Source: Sphingomonas sp. (GTDB taxonomy: Bacteria > Pseudomonadota > Alphaproteobacteria > Sphingomonadales > Sphingomonadaceae). From it: DNA of 64,000 nt. Within the stretch, counting starts at the first letter, position 1. The number at the start of each line of letters is the position of its first letter. Made by a program: the position numbers and the translations under genes. The stretch is taken from NCBI RefSeq assembly GCF_026460985.1, contig NZ_JAPKNM010000064.1, forward strand, positions 62,001 through 126,000, given 5' to 3'. Below the pieces are notes generated by a model, which had not been told where the DNA came from, made no database searches, and worked only from the letters and a program-made list of their open reading frames with translations. Shown one piece after another: positions 9,284-18,751 of this stretch.

Positions 9284-9303
9284 GATAGGGCTAAGGGCTG
9301 CGC

Positions 9304-10206
9304 ATGCGGATCATCTTCATGGGCACCCCCGAATTCGCCGTCCCGACGCTCGACGCGCTGGTCGCAACGGGCCATGACGTCGTGGCGGCGTACAGCCAGC
9401 CGCCGCGGCGGGGCAATCGGGGCAAGGTCGCGCCCTCGCCCGTCCATGCCCGCGCCGAGGCGCTGGGGATCGAAGTGCGCACGCCGCTTTCCTTCCGCAA
9501 GGAGCCCGGGGCGATCGAGGCATTCGCCGCGCTCGATGCCGATGTGGCGGTGGTCGCGGCGTACGGCCTGATCCTGCCCCAGGCGGTGCTCGACGCGCCG
9601 CGGGTCGGCTGCCTCAACGTGCACGGCTCGCTGCTGCCGCGCTGGCGAGGCGCTGCGCCGATCCAGCGCGCGATCCTCGCCGGCGATGCCGAGACGGGCG
9701 TGGGGATCATGCAGATGGAGGGGGGGCTCGACACCGGGCCGGTGCGGCTCGAGGGGCGGACGCCGGTGGACGGCAAGACCGCGGGCGAGCTCGCCGCCGA
9801 GCTGAGCGCGATGGGCGCGCGACTGATGGTCGAGGTGCTGAGCGACATGGATGCCCATCCGCCGGTGCCACAGCCCGACGAGGGCGTGACCTATGCGGCG
9901 AAAATCGACAAGGCCGAGGCGCGGCTGGATTTCTCGCGGAGCGCCCTTGATGTCGAGCGGCAGGTGCGCGCGTTCAACCCAGCGCCAGGGGCGTTCTTCG
10001 AAGTGGTCGGCGAGCGCGTGCGGGTGCACGCTGCGGAAGTCGTGGCCGAGCGCGGAGATGCCGGAAGAGTGCTTGACGACGCGATGACGATCGCGTGCGG
10101 CGAAGGCGCGATCCGCCCGACCCTCGTCCAGCGTGCCGGGCGTGGCGTCATGACGGCGGCGGAGCTGCTGCGCGGATTCCCCATCCCCGCGGGGACGCAG
10201 CTTTGA
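9304..10206 (+). CDS. fmt: Methionyl-tRNA formyltransferase
   Basis: Protein of 300 residues that formylates initiator methionyl-tRNA. The start [14 protein letters not shown] is typical. The folate-binding and catalytic core is intact: [17 protein letters not shown] supplies the Asn and His, GGLDTGPV the Asp. The C-terminal tRNA-binding domain covers about 205-300. It overlaps truA by three bases in the form TTTGA. Confidence 0.96.
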   Translation: MRIIFMGTPEFAVPTLDALVATGHDVVAAYSQPPRRGNRGKVAPSPVHARAEALGIEVRTPLSFRKEPGAIEAFAALDADVAVVAAYGLILPQAVLDAPRVGCLNVHGSLLPRWRGAAPIQRAILAGDAETGVGIMQMEGGLDTGPVRLEGRTPVDGKTAGELAAELSAMGARLMVEVLSDMDAHPPVPQPDEGVTYAAKIDKAEARLDFSRSALDVERQVRAFNPAPGAFFEVVGERVRVHAAEVVAERGDAGRVLDDAMTIACGEGAIRPTLVQRAGRGVMTAAELLRGFPIPAGTQL

Positions 10207-10943
10207 CGCGGTTCGCGCTTACCGTGGAGTTCGACGGCCGCCCCTTCATGGGCTGGCAGCGGCAGGACCATGGCCCGAGCGTCCAGCAGGCGATCGAGGA
10301 GGCCGCCTTCGCGGTGACCGGCGAGGCGACGGTGGTGCATGCCGCGGGGCGCACCGATGCGGGCGTGCACGGGCTCGGCATGCGCGCGCATCTCGACATC
10401 GCGAAGCCGATCACGCCGTTCCGACTGATGGAGGCGCTCAACGCGCGGCTGCGGCCGAATCCGGTGGCAGTGCTCGACTGCGTGACGGTGCCCGACGACT
10501 GGCATGCGCGCTTCTCGTGCCTGGCGCGGCACTACGAGTATCGCATCGTCAACCGCCGTTCGCCGCTGACCTGGGAGAAGGGGCTGGCGTGGCGGATCGC
10601 CGCGGAGCTCGACGCCGGGGCGATGCACGAAGCCGCGCAATTGCTGGTGGGCAAGCACGACTTCACTACCTTCCGCTCGGCGCATTGCCAGTCGGAGAGC
10701 CCGCTCAAGACGCTCGATCGGCTCGACGTGGCGCGCGAGGGCGAACGCGTGACGGTACGCGCCTCGGCGCGGTCGTTCCTCCACCATCAGGTGCGATCGA
10801 TGGTCGGCTGCCTCGCGCTGGTCGGCCAGGGCAAGTGGAGCGCGGCCGACCTGCGCGACGCGCTGGAGGCACGCGACCGGGCGCGGCTCGGGCTCAACGC
10901 GCCGCCCGACGGGCTGTTCTTCCTAAAAGCGGACTATCCCTAG
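10203..10943 (+). CDS. truA: tRNA pseudouridine(38-40) synthase TruA
   Basis: Protein of 246 residues that makes pseudouridine at tRNA positions 38-40. The catalytic Asp lies in [11 protein letters not shown]; the later motif [14 protein letters not shown] is also conserved. Homologues begin a few residues before the strand [10 protein letters not shown], which fits a TTG start at 10203 embedded in the fmt stop (TTGA), not the longer GTG frame from 10095. The fmt-truA overlap implies coupled translation. Confidence 0.93.
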   Translation: MTRFALTVEFDGRPFMGWQRQDHGPSVQQAIEEAAFAVTGEATVVHAAGRTDAGVHGLGMRAHLDIAKPITPFRLMEALNARLRPNPVAVLDCVTVPDDWHARFSCLARHYEYRIVNRRSPLTWEKGLAWRIAAELDAGAMHEAAQLLVGKHDFTTFRSAHCQSESPLKTLDRLDVAREGERVTVRASARSFLHHQVRSMVGCLALVGQGKWSAADLRDALEARDRARLGLNAPPDGLFFLKADYP

Positions 10944-12136
10944 CGGCTGAACTTCGCCGCCAGCTCGACATGCGTCGACCAGCGGAACTGGCCGACGGGC
11001 TGGACCCAGTCTAGCCGGTAGCCAGCTTGCGACAGAGTCTCGGCATCGCGGGCGAAGGTACTGGGATTGCACGATACATAAGCGACGAGCGGCGCTTTCG
11101 ACGCTGCGATCTCGGCGACCTGCTCGCGCGCGCCGGCGCGGGGCGGATCGAGGATGACGGCATCGAAATTGGAGAGGTCGCTCGCGGTGACCGGGCGGCG
11201 GAACAGGTCGCGATGCTCGGCGAACACTTTCCGGCCGGCGAGGCCGGCAGCGGACTTGAGCGCCATGATCGGATCGCGCGCGGCTTCGGCGGCATAGACC
11301 TTGGCCTTGGGGAAGGCGAAGGTGAAGGTGCCGAGCCCGGCGAACAGGTCGGCGACAGCCTTCGCCTCACCGGCGATCTCCTGCACCGCCGCGACGAGCG
11401 CCGCCTCGCCCTCGGGCGTGGCCTGGAGGAAATTGCCCGGCGGGAACGGCACGGGCACGCCGCCCAGCGTCACCGTGGCCGGCTCGGGCTCGTAGCGCGC
11501 GGTGGGACCGAATCCCTCGTCGATCGACAGGCGCGCGAGATGGTGGCGGTGCGAGAAGGCGCTGAGGGCCTCCGCGGCGGCAAGGCCCTCGGCCTCGAGC
11601 CCGTCGATCAGCACGTCGGGGCCCTGATCGGTCTGCGCTAGGTGGACGTTGATACGACGGGTGCCCGGGATCAGCGCGGCGAGCATGCCGCGGAGCGGCG
11701 CTACCAGGGCGAAGAGCTCGGGGGCGAGGATCCAGCACTCCTCGAGGTCGATCAGTTCGTGGCTGTTCTGGCGGGTGAAGCCCAAGCGGACCTGGCGGCC
11801 GCGACGCTCGGCATGGAGCGTGGCGCGACGACGCGTGTTGGGGGGCGAAAGCAAGGGCGGGCGGATATCGGCCTCGAGCCCCTGCGCCGCCAGCGCGCTC
11901 GCGACGCGATCGGCGATGAACTGCAGCCAGCTGACGTCGTCGAGATGCTGGAGCTGGCAGCCGCCGCACTCCGGGAAATGCTTGCACGGGGGCGTCTGGT
12001 GGTGCGGGCCGGGGACGATCGCGCCCTCGGGCGTCAGCCGATCGCCGGGTGCTGCGAAAGCGGCGTGGCGACCATCGGCAGTGACGCCATCGCCACGCGC
12101 GGCGACGCGGAGGATCTGGTCGTCGTTCACAGACAT
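10940..12136 (-). CDS. 23S rRNA m5U methyltransferase, RlmD/TrmA family
   Basis: Protein of 398 residues of the TrmA/RumA/RlmD group. A cluster of four cysteines ([10 protein letters not shown] plus the preceding region) should bind an iron-sulfur cluster as in RlmD. The methyltransferase core has [11 protein letters not shown] (cofactor loop), ILDPPRAGA and [12 protein letters not shown] with the catalytic Cys. It probably methylates a uridine of 23S rRNA (U1939 in E. coli); TrmA-like activity on tRNA cannot be excluded. Convergent with truA, overlapping it by four bases. Its start overlaps the end of nnr by ten bases. Confidence 0.88.
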   Translation of the reverse strand: MSVNDDQILRVAARGDGVTADGRHAAFAAPGDRLTPEGAIVPGPHHQTPPCKHFPECGGCQLQHLDDVSWLQFIADRVASALAAQGLEADIRPPLLSPPNTRRRATLHAERRGRQVRLGFTRQNSHELIDLEECWILAPELFALVAPLRGMLAALIPGTRRINVHLAQTDQGPDVLIDGLEAEGLAAAEALSAFSHRHHLARLSIDEGFGPTARYEPEPATVTLGGVPVPFPPGNFLQATPEGEAALVAAVQEIAGEAKAVADLFAGLGTFTFAFPKAKVYAAEAARDPIMALKSAAGLAGRKVFAEHRDLFRRPVTASDLSNFDAVILDPPRAGAREQVAEIAASKAPLVAYVSCNPSTFARDAETLSQAGYRLDWVQPVGQFRWSTHVELAAKFSR

Positions 12137-13530
12137 TCTGAAATAGCCTCGGGGATATGCGCGATCAGCTCATCGGCGATCAGCGCCGGCCCTGCAAGCT
12201 GCGCGGCGCGGGCGTGGAGCCAGGCGGCGGCCTCGACGGGGACTGCGCCCTTCCCGCCCCGCACCAGCTGCGCGGAGAGCAGGCCGGCGAGCACGTCGCC
12301 GGTGCCCGCGGTCGAGAGCCAGGGCGAAGCGCCGGCGAGGACGCGCACCTCCCCCTTGGGCGAGGCGATCACTGTGTCGGCGCCCTTGTGGACGATCGTC
12401 GCGCGGGTCTCGGCCGCGGCGGCGAGCGTGCGATCGATCTTGCTGCCCTCGCTGCCGAACATCCGGTCGAACTCGCCCGAATGCGGAGTGATCCAGGTGG
12501 GCGCGGCGCGCGTCTCGAGCCAGCGCGTGGCGCCGGTGCCGAGCAGAGTCAGCGCGTCGCCGTCGAGGATAAGCGGGCACGGCGCGGCGAAGGCGGTGCG
12601 CAGATAGGCCTCGGCGCGGCGATCACGGCCTAGGCCGGGACCGAGCACCACTGCGTCGATCCGGTCCCAGCTCAGAAACTCCGTGAGGTCCTCGGCGCTG
12701 CGCACTTCGCGGCGGACCAAGGCATCGGGACCGTCTCCCCAGGGACGATCGCCGGCGAGCACGACATAGCCCGCCCCGCCCGCCATCGCCGCGCGGGCCG
12801 CAAGCCGCGCTGCACCGGGCATCGCGCCTTCGACCACGGCGACGAGGCCCCGGCTATACTTGTGGCTGTGTGCGCCGGGGGTCTCGATGCGCGGGCGCGC
12901 GACGGTGCGCCAGCGCGTGTCGACGGGGATGTCGAGATCGGCGAGCAGGACCCTGCCGCAGCGCTCGAGGCCGGCATCGAGCAGATGCGCGGGCTTGAGC
13001 GCGCCGAGCGCCACCGTGACGTCGATCCCCCGGGGTGCGCCGAGGTCGGCGCCAGTGTCGGTGTCGAGGCCCGAGGGCAGGTCGATCGACAAGGTGAACT
13101 CGGCCTGCTTGGCGAGATCGGCGAACACCGCCGCCAGTCCGCGATCAAGCGGGCGGGTCATGCCGGTACCGAACAGGCCGTCGACCAGGACCGGGCGCGG
13201 TCGCGCGGCGTAGAGCGAGCTGGTCGGCCCATGCCACAGCGCCTGCATCCGCTCGGCGGCGCCCGATCCGGGCGCGCCGGTGGCGACGAGGTTGACGTCA
13301 TGGCCCTCGGCATGGAGCAGCCGCGCGGCGACATAGGCGTCGCCGCCATTGTTGCCGGGGCCCGCGAGGACCAGGATCGGGCGGCCCATGGCGAAGCGCG
13401 CGGCCTCGCGCGCGACTGCGGCCCCTGCCCGCTCCATCAGCGAGTCCTGCGAGACGCCGCTCGCGAACACCGCCTGCTCGGCGGCGCGCATCTCGGCGGC
13501 GGTGACGATCGGGGTGCCCGAGGGGATCAT
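12127..13530 (-). CDS. nnr: Bifunctional NAD(P)HX epimerase/dehydratase
   Basis: Protein of 467 residues repairing hydrated NADH and NADPH. The N-terminal YjeF epimerase domain (about 1-205) has VLAGPGNNGGDAYV; the C-terminal ribokinase-like dehydratase domain (about 225-465) ends with the STAGTGDVLAGLL motif that holds the catalytic Asp. It overlaps a small lipoprotein gene upstream (13527-13530) and the RlmD-like gene downstream, so three minus-strand genes may form one unit. Confidence 0.94.
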   Translation of the reverse strand: MIPSGTPIVTAAEMRAAEQAVFASGVSQDSLMERAGAAVAREAARFAMGRPILVLAGPGNNGGDAYVAARLLHAEGHDVNLVATGAPGSGAAERMQALWHGPTSSLYAARPRPVLVDGLFGTGMTRPLDRGLAAVFADLAKQAEFTLSIDLPSGLDTDTGADLGAPRGIDVTVALGALKPAHLLDAGLERCGRVLLADLDIPVDTRWRTVARPRIETPGAHSHKYSRGLVAVVEGAMPGAARLAARAAMAGGAGYVVLAGDRPWGDGPDALVRREVRSAEDLTEFLSWDRIDAVVLGPGLGRDRRAEAYLRTAFAAPCPLILDGDALTLLGTGATRWLETRAAPTWITPHSGEFDRMFGSEGSKIDRTLAAAAETRATIVHKGADTVIASPKGEVRVLAGASPWLSTAGTGDVLAGLLSAQLVRGGKGAVPVEAAAWLHARAAQLAGPALIADELIAHIPEAISECL

Positions 13531-13916
13531 CGCGCCTGTCCGCGGACGGTAGCCGGCAGCCGGTAGCGCGCGCCGCCGAGCTCGACTTCGATGCGGTCGG
13601 GGCCGAGCGGGGTGACTTTCGCGGGCTCGGCACCGTCGGCGGCAACCACGCCGCGGCCGTCGCGCGTGATCTGAAGGCGGTGGAAGGCGCCGTCGGGATG
13701 GCGGAGGGTGAGGATCGGGCCGGCTGCGGTTTCGGTGCGGTCGATCGTGCAGGCGGGAGTGAGGTCGGCGGTGCCGGCTGGAGCGCAGTCGACCTTGGGG
13801 GCTTCGGGTTGGGTTGTGGCGAGGACCTGATTGGACGTCGATATTGGAGACTCACCGCCCTGTTCGGGCGAAGACCCGCACGCAGAGAGAAATAGGGCGA
13901 AAATAGCCGCTTGCAC
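13527..13916 (-). CDS. Small putative lipoprotein of unknown function
   Basis: Protein of 129 residues from a GTG at 13916. The start region M-QAAIFALFLSAC has a lipobox (LSAC), then a polar linker and a compact beta-rich domain with CAPAGTADLTPAC, two cysteines that could form a disulfide. The signal peptide lacks the usual basic residues, so export is less sure. A longer frame to 14030 runs through a palindromic repeat and is unlikely. The purine-rich stretch just upstream (GGGAGGGGC) that would serve as ribosome-binding site is itself part of that repeat. No family recognised. Confidence 0.6.
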   Translation of the reverse strand: MQAAIFALFLSACGSSPEQGGESPISTSNQVLATTQPEAPKVDCAPAGTADLTPACTIDRTETAAGPILTLRHPDGAFHRLQITRDGRGVVAADGAEPAKVTPLGPDRIEVELGGARYRLPATVRGQAR

Positions 13917-14058
13917 GCCCCTCCCTGAAAGGGAGGGGATGGGGGTGGGTGCGAGCGCACAGCGCTCGCCACTGACGGCGCGAGAAAAGCGCCCATGGCG
14001 GCATCGAGCCGCCACGCGCGCTAAACCCACCCCTTGCCCTTCCCTTTCAGGGAGGGGA
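13917..14058. repeat. Inverted repeat between lipoprotein gene and ilvD
   Basis: Arms 13917-13950 and 14025-14058, each with a CCTCCCTGAAAGGGAGG palindrome followed by a G-rich run ending GGTGGGT. It resembles family A in layout but with a different core. Confidence 0.75.
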
Positions 14059-14066
14059 AGCGAAGG

Positions 14067-15788
14067 TCAGATATCCGCGTAGACATGGCGTTCGGCGCTG
14101 GCTCCCGGATGCGTCACCGCGCCCTTATAGGCGGGGCCGACATTCTGGGAATAGCGCCAGAGCGCGCCGGACTGATAGTCGTTGACGCGCGGCTGCCACT
14201 TGGCGCGGCGCTCGGCGAGCACGTCCTCGGGAACGTCGAGGTCGATCGTGCCGGCCTCGGCGTCGATGCGGATGGTGTCGCCATTCTCGACCAAGGCGAT
14301 CGGCCCGCCATCGGCCGCCTCGGGACCAACATGGCCGATGCAGAAGCCGCGCGTCGCGCCCGAGAAGCGCCCGTCGGTGATCAATGCGACCTTCTCACCC
14401 ATGCCGAGCCCGTAGAGCGCGGCGGTGGTCGAGAGCATTTCGCGCATGCCGGGGCCGCCCTTGGGCCCCTCGTAGCGGATGATGAGGACCTCGCCTTCGT
14501 TGATCTCGCGATTCTCGACCGCCTGGAAGCAATCCTCCTCGCAGTCGAACACGCGCGCCGGGCCGGTGAACTGGAGCCGGTGCATGCCCGCGACCTTCAC
14601 GATCGCGCCCTCGGGCGCCAGCGTGCCGCGCAGGCCGACCACGCCGCCGGTGGGCGAGAGCGGCGTCTTGACGTCATAGATGACCTTCTGGTCGGGGTTC
14701 CACGTGACCTGATCGATATTCTCGCCCAGCGTCTTGCCCGTCACGGTCATGCAATTGCCGTCGAGGAAGCCGCCCGCGAGCATCGTCTTCATCAGCATGT
14801 AGACGCCGCCGGCCTCGTGCATGTCCTTGGCGACATACTTGCCACCCGGCTTCAGGTCAGCGATATAAGGTGTTGATTTGAATGCCTCAGCAACGTCGTG
14901 GAGATCGAAGTCGATCCCCGCCTCGCTGGCCATGGCCGGCAAGTGGAGCGCGGCGTTGGTCGATCCGCCGGTCGCCGCGACGACGCGCGCGGCGTTGATA
15001 AAGGCCTCGCGGGTGCAGATGTCGCGCGGGCGTAGGTTGCGCGCGATCAGGTCCATCACCTGATAGCCCGCCGCGACCGCGATCTGCTCGCGCGACTGGT
15101 AGGGCGCGGGCACCATGTTCGAATTGGGCAGCGACAAGCCGATCGCCTCGCCGACGCAGGCCATGGTGTTGGCGGTGAACTGACCGCCACAGGCGCCGTG
15201 GCCGGGGCAGGCGACCTTCTCGAGCGCGGTGAGCTCGTGGAGAGGGCAATTGCCAGCGGCATGCTGGCCAACCGCCTCGAACACGTCCACGACGGTGACG
15301 TCCTTGCCGTGGAAGCGGCCGGGCAGGATCGAGCCGCCATAGACGAAGATCGACGGCACGTTGAGGCGGAGCATCGCCATCATCATGCCGGGGAGCGACT
15401 TGTCGCAGCCCGCGAAGGCGACGAGCGCGTCGTAGCAATGGCCGCGCACCGAGAGCTCGACCGAGTCGGCGATCACCTCGCGGCTGATCAGCGACGACTT
15501 CATGCCCTGGTGGCCCATGGCGATGCCGTCGGTGACGGTGATCGTGTTGAAGCGGCGCGGCATGCCGCCATTGGCGATCACGCCCTCGCGCGCGGCATCG
15601 GCCTGCGCGTCGAGCGTGGTGTTGCAGGGCGCGCTGTCGTTGCCGGCGCTCGCCACCGCCACGAAGGGCTTGGCGATATCTTCTTCGGGGATGCCCATCG
15701 CGTAATAATAGCTGCGGTGCGGGGCGCGCTCGGGTCCGACGGAAACGTGGCGGCTGGGGAGCTTGGATTTGTCGAATCGGTTTGTCAT
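14067..15788 (-). CDS. ilvD: Dihydroxy-acid dehydratase
   Basis: Protein of 573 residues from ATG 15788; an in-frame TTG three codons earlier is less likely. It makes the 2-keto acid precursors of valine and isoleucine and of leucine. Cysteines that ligate the iron-sulfur cluster are in [10 protein letters not shown] and [11 protein letters not shown]; the C-terminal domain has [10 protein letters not shown]. Length is that of the family. No other ilv gene is near. It directly follows (12-base gap) the N-formylglutamate amidohydrolase gene on the same strand. Confidence 0.96.
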   Translation of the reverse strand: MTNRFDKSKLPSRHVSVGPERAPHRSYYYAMGIPEEDIAKPFVAVASAGNDSAPCNTTLDAQADAAREGVIANGGMPRRFNTITVTDGIAMGHQGMKSSLISREVIADSVELSVRGHCYDALVAFAGCDKSLPGMMMAMLRLNVPSIFVYGGSILPGRFHGKDVTVVDVFEAVGQHAAGNCPLHELTALEKVACPGHGACGGQFTANTMACVGEAIGLSLPNSNMVPAPYQSREQIAVAAGYQVMDLIARNLRPRDICTREAFINAARVVAATGGSTNAALHLPAMASEAGIDFDLHDVAEAFKSTPYIADLKPGGKYVAKDMHEAGGVYMLMKTMLAGGFLDGNCMTVTGKTLGENIDQVTWNPDQKVIYDVKTPLSPTGGVVGLRGTLAPEGAIVKVAGMHRLQFTGPARVFDCEEDCFQAVENREINEGEVLIIRYEGPKGGPGMREMLSTTAALYGLGMGEKVALITDGRFSGATRGFCIGHVGPEAADGGPIALVENGDTIRIDAEAGTIDLDVPEDVLAERRAKWQPRVNDYQSGALWRYSQNVGPAYKGAVTHPGASAERHVYADI

Positions 15789-15799
15789 GGCGCGCAAGC

Positions 15800-16534
15800 C
15801 TATGTCGCGATAGGGACGTTTCGCGCAAGACTATTGCGCAAAGAATTTGCCAGCCCGGCTAAAGCCTGGCTCCATCGCTCGATCCCGAACGCGTCGCGGA
15901 TCAGGTCGTTGCGGACCTCGATCGCGACCGAGGGGATGCCGTTGGCTTCGGCATGGCGGTTGAGCGTGGCGTTGAGCAGGCGGCCCGAATAGGGCTCGTT
16001 ATCGCCGGTGACGAGGCCCTGGCCGCGAAACCAGTCGATCGCGGCATGCGCGGCGCGGGCGTCGCGATTGTAGAGCACGCCGACCTCCCACGGCCGATTG
16101 GTACCGCCATGCTCGAGGCACGGCGTGAAGCTGTGGATCGAGAGGATCAGCCTGGGCCGCTGCGTGCGGATGCTACGGGCGAGCAGGCGGTGATAGGGCG
16201 CATGGAAGCGCGCGATGCGCCCTGCCCGGTCGACCGGGTCGTTGCCCGGTATCCAGTGACCGTCGCTGCGATGGGGAATCAGGCTGACATGGTCGGGCTC
16301 GCGGTGGAGGTCGATCACGAGCCGCGAGACGGTGGCGAGGATCGCGGGCACCTCGAGCCGCGCGGCGAGGCTGCGGGTCAGCGGATCGGCGCCGATATCC
16401 ACGGCGATGTGGAGATCGAGCAATTCCGGAGCGATGCCGAGGTCGATATCGGGCGGCACGGCATTTGAGGCGTGATCGCAGAGCAGCAGGATATCCTGCT
16501 GTTTTCCCTCGATGATCTCGGCAGGCACGCTCAT
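15800..16534 (-). CDS. N-formylglutamate amidohydrolase family protein
   Basis: Protein of 244 residues with the family motifs [18 protein letters not shown] and SIHSFTP, whose His, Asp and Glu residues are expected metal ligands or catalytic. Family members hydrolyse N-formylglutamate to glutamate and formate in histidine breakdown, but no hut gene is nearby, so the substrate is uncertain. It overlaps the enoyl-CoA hydratase gene upstream by four bases (16531-16534). Confidence 0.85.
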   Translation of the reverse strand: MSVPAEIIEGKQQDILLLCDHASNAVPPDIDLGIAPELLDLHIAVDIGADPLTRSLAARLEVPAILATVSRLVIDLHREPDHVSLIPHRSDGHWIPGNDPVDRAGRIARFHAPYHRLLARSIRTQRPRLILSIHSFTPCLEHGGTNRPWEVGVLYNRDARAAHAAIDWFRGQGLVTGDNEPYSGRLLNATLNRHAEANGIPSVAIEVRNDLIRDAFGIERWSQALAGLANSLRNSLARNVPIAT

Positions 16535-17259
16535 CGGTAGAGCGGTTTCCGCCGTTCACGAAACGCGGCGAGGCCCTCGGTGAACTCGGGTCCGCCGAAC
16601 GCGTCGTCAAAGGCCTGGTCGAGCCCCTCGCCGCCGCGGAGCGTGCGCTTGAGCAGGCGGACGGCTTGCGGCGCGTTGCCGGCGATCGCGGCGGCGAGCC
16701 CCGTCGCGGTCTCGCCCGCCTTCTTCGCGCGCAGTTCGACCAGGCCGATGCGCTTGGCCTCGTCGGGCACCAGCCGATCGCCGGTGAACAGCATCAGCGA
16801 CGCCATTCCCTGCCCCACCTGCGCCGTCAGCCGCGCGACGTCCTCCTGCGGATAGCCGATGCCGAGGCGCGCGGGCGTGGTGGCGAACTCGGCGCGCATG
16901 CCGGCGATGCGGATGTCGGCGGCTAGGATCAGCGCTACCGCGGCGCCGAAACAGCCCCCGTCGATCGCGGCGATCACCGGCATGGGGAGCGCGGCAACCG
17001 CCTCGATCGCGTCGCGCATCGCGGTGCGGAAGGCGGAGCGCAGAGCGGGATCGGCGGCAAGCGCCTCGAACTCGCGGACGTCGGCACCGGCGGAGAAGAT
17101 GCCGGGAACGTCGGATTTTAGGATCACCGCGCGGGCATCGCCCACCGCGCGCGCGGCGGCGGCGAGCGCCTGCCAGGCGGCGATGGGAAGCGCGTTCTTC
17201 GCCTCCGGGCGCGCGAGAGCAATAGTCGCGATCGGTCCGTCGCGGGTCAGGTGGATCAT
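16531..17259 (-). CDS. Enoyl-CoA hydratase/isomerase family protein
   Basis: Crotonase-fold protein of 242 residues starting MIHLTRDGP. It has the oxyanion-hole segments GIFSAGADVREF and DGGCFGAAVAL. At the usual catalytic-glutamate position (P-E-x-x-L-G in rat enoyl-CoA hydratase) it reads P-A-R-L-G, while a Glu follows in YPQEDVARL; the exact reaction is therefore open. A longer frame to 17370 would overlap the divergent MOSC gene and lacks family similarity. Confidence 0.82.
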   Translation of the reverse strand: MIHLTRDGPIATIALARPEAKNALPIAAWQALAAAARAVGDARAVILKSDVPGIFSAGADVREFEALAADPALRSAFRTAMRDAIEAVAALPMPVIAAIDGGCFGAAVALILAADIRIAGMRAEFATTPARLGIGYPQEDVARLTAQVGQGMASLMLFTGDRLVPDEAKRIGLVELRAKKAGETATGLAAAIAGNAPQAVRLLKRTLRGGEGLDQAFDDAFGGPEFTEGLAAFRERRKPLYR

Positions 17260-17335
17260 GGCCGCGCTCTGCCCGATCACGCCGCGCCTGTCACGCCGGG
17301 TTGCGGCAGCGGGCATTGCCCGATAGCCCGGTCCC

Positions 17336-18052
17336 ATGACCAATATCGTCGGCCATGTCGCGGCGCTCAACCGCTATCCCGTCAAGTCGATGGCCGGCGA
17401 GCGACTCGATATGGCCGAAGTCGACTGGCAGGGGATCGAGGGTGACCGCCAATATGCCTTCGTGCGCAAGGCCAATGGCACGCGCTTCCCCTGGTTGACC
17501 GCGCGCGAAGTGCCGGCGATGGTGCTCCACCATGCGCGCTTCGCCGATCCGGCTGCGCCCAAGACCTCGGCCGTGCTGATCGACACGCCCGACGGCGCGG
17601 CGGTGTCGCTGCACGATCCGTCGCTCCACGGCCATCTCGAGGCCGCGGCGGGCGAGCCGGTGGGGCTGATCCAGGTGGCGAGGGGCATCTATGATTCGAT
17701 GCCGATCTCGATCGTCACCACCGCGAGTCACGCGCAGGTAGAGACGGCACATGGCAGCACACTCGACCCGCGGCGCTTCCGTTCGAACCTGGTGATCGAG
17801 AGCGCGCTGCCGGTGAGCGACTGGCGGGGGCTGCGGCTGGCCTTCGGCAATGGCGAAGACGGCGCGGTGGTGCAGATGGCCGACCCGATCCCCCGCTGCG
17901 CGCTGATCACGATCGATCCCGACACCGCCGCCAAGGAGCCGCGGATATTGCGCACGGTCGCCCAGCAGTTCGGCAATGCCTATGGCGTCTATGCGACCCC
18001 GGCACGCCCGGGGCTGATCCGCGCCGGTGATCCGGTGCGCGTGATCGACTGA
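17336..18052 (+). CDS. MOSC domain-containing protein
   Basis: Protein of 238 residues. The N-terminal beta-barrel region (VAALNRYPVKSMAGERL) and the MOSC domain (about 95-235, with SNLVIESALPVSDW and NPRC-like IPRCALITIDPDT) match the family of molybdenum-cofactor sulfurase C-terminal domains such as YcbX. The conserved Cys in IPRCALI is the expected sulfur carrier. YcbX-type proteins take part in reduction of N-hydroxylated compounds; a ferredoxin domain is absent here. Confidence 0.88.
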   Translation: MTNIVGHVAALNRYPVKSMAGERLDMAEVDWQGIEGDRQYAFVRKANGTRFPWLTAREVPAMVLHHARFADPAAPKTSAVLIDTPDGAAVSLHDPSLHGHLEAAAGEPVGLIQVARGIYDSMPISIVTTASHAQVETAHGSTLDPRRFRSNLVIESALPVSDWRGLRLAFGNGEDGAVVQMADPIPRCALITIDPDTAAKEPRILRTVAQQFGNAYGVYATPARPGLIRAGDPVRVID

Positions 18053-18063
18053 ACAGGGAAGCG

Positions 18064-18747
18064 ATGGAGAGGAAGAGAATGACCGGACGGGCATCGAAGC
18101 TGCGCAAGGGAATCGCGATCGGCGCCGGGGTGGCCGTCGCTGGATTGGCGGGCATCCTCTATGCGCCGTCGGTGCTGGCCTTTCCGCACCGCGCGCAGAT
18201 CGGGCAAGTCACCGTCTATTCGGTCGAACCGATCGGGCCGGAGATGACCGGCATCCTCGCCCGGGCCGACGCGCTCACCGCAGCAAGCCCCCTCGCCGCT
18301 CCCTTGGGCAATCGCGCCATCTATCTCACCGAAGGCGGCTGGCGCTGGACGCTGCTCGCGCTGCCGAATTACTCGGGCGCCTTCGCGTTGACGCGTCCCC
18401 TGTCGAACAACATCGTCGTCAACCGCAGCGCGTCTGCGCGGGACGAGGTGCGCAATGCCGCCGAAATCGGCAACCGGCGGACGCTGAGCGGGACGATCGC
18501 GCATGAGACCACGCACCTGCTGATCGACCGCCACTACGGACCGATCGGCGCGCGGCTGCTGACGAGCCGGACGGTCGAGGGCTATTGCGACCATGTCGCA
18601 CAGGAGAGCAGCCTTTCCGCGAGCCAGGCGGCAACGCTGCGGCAACAGGGCTCGGGTGCACCCGCGCTTCGCTATTTCGAAGCTCGCCAGCAGGTCGCGC
18701 AGCGGCTGGCGGCGGGCGCCAGCGTCGATCAGGCCCTGCGCGACTGA
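18064..18747 (+). CDS. Membrane-anchored protein with HEXXH motif
   Basis: Protein of 227 residues, family not recognised. One membrane segment or uncleaved signal follows a basic start (about residues 15-38). The mature part holds a HEXXH zinc motif in TIAHETTHLLIDRHYG, and a third ligand could be the Glu or His in RTVEGYCDHVAQE, a spacing seen in gluzincin-like peptidases. This suggests a periplasmic metallopeptidase or peptidase-like protein. It lies 11 bases after the MOSC gene on the same strand. An internal ATG six codons in is an alternative start. Confidence 0.6.
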   Translation: MERKRMTGRASKLRKGIAIGAGVAVAGLAGILYAPSVLAFPHRAQIGQVTVYSVEPIGPEMTGILARADALTAASPLAAPLGNRAIYLTEGGWRWTLLALPNYSGAFALTRPLSNNIVVNRSASARDEVRNAAEIGNRRTLSGTIAHETTHLLIDRHYGPIGARLLTSRTVEGYCDHVAQESSLSASQAATLRQQGSGAPALRYFEARQQVAQRLAAGASVDQALRD

Positions 18748-18751
18748 GCGC

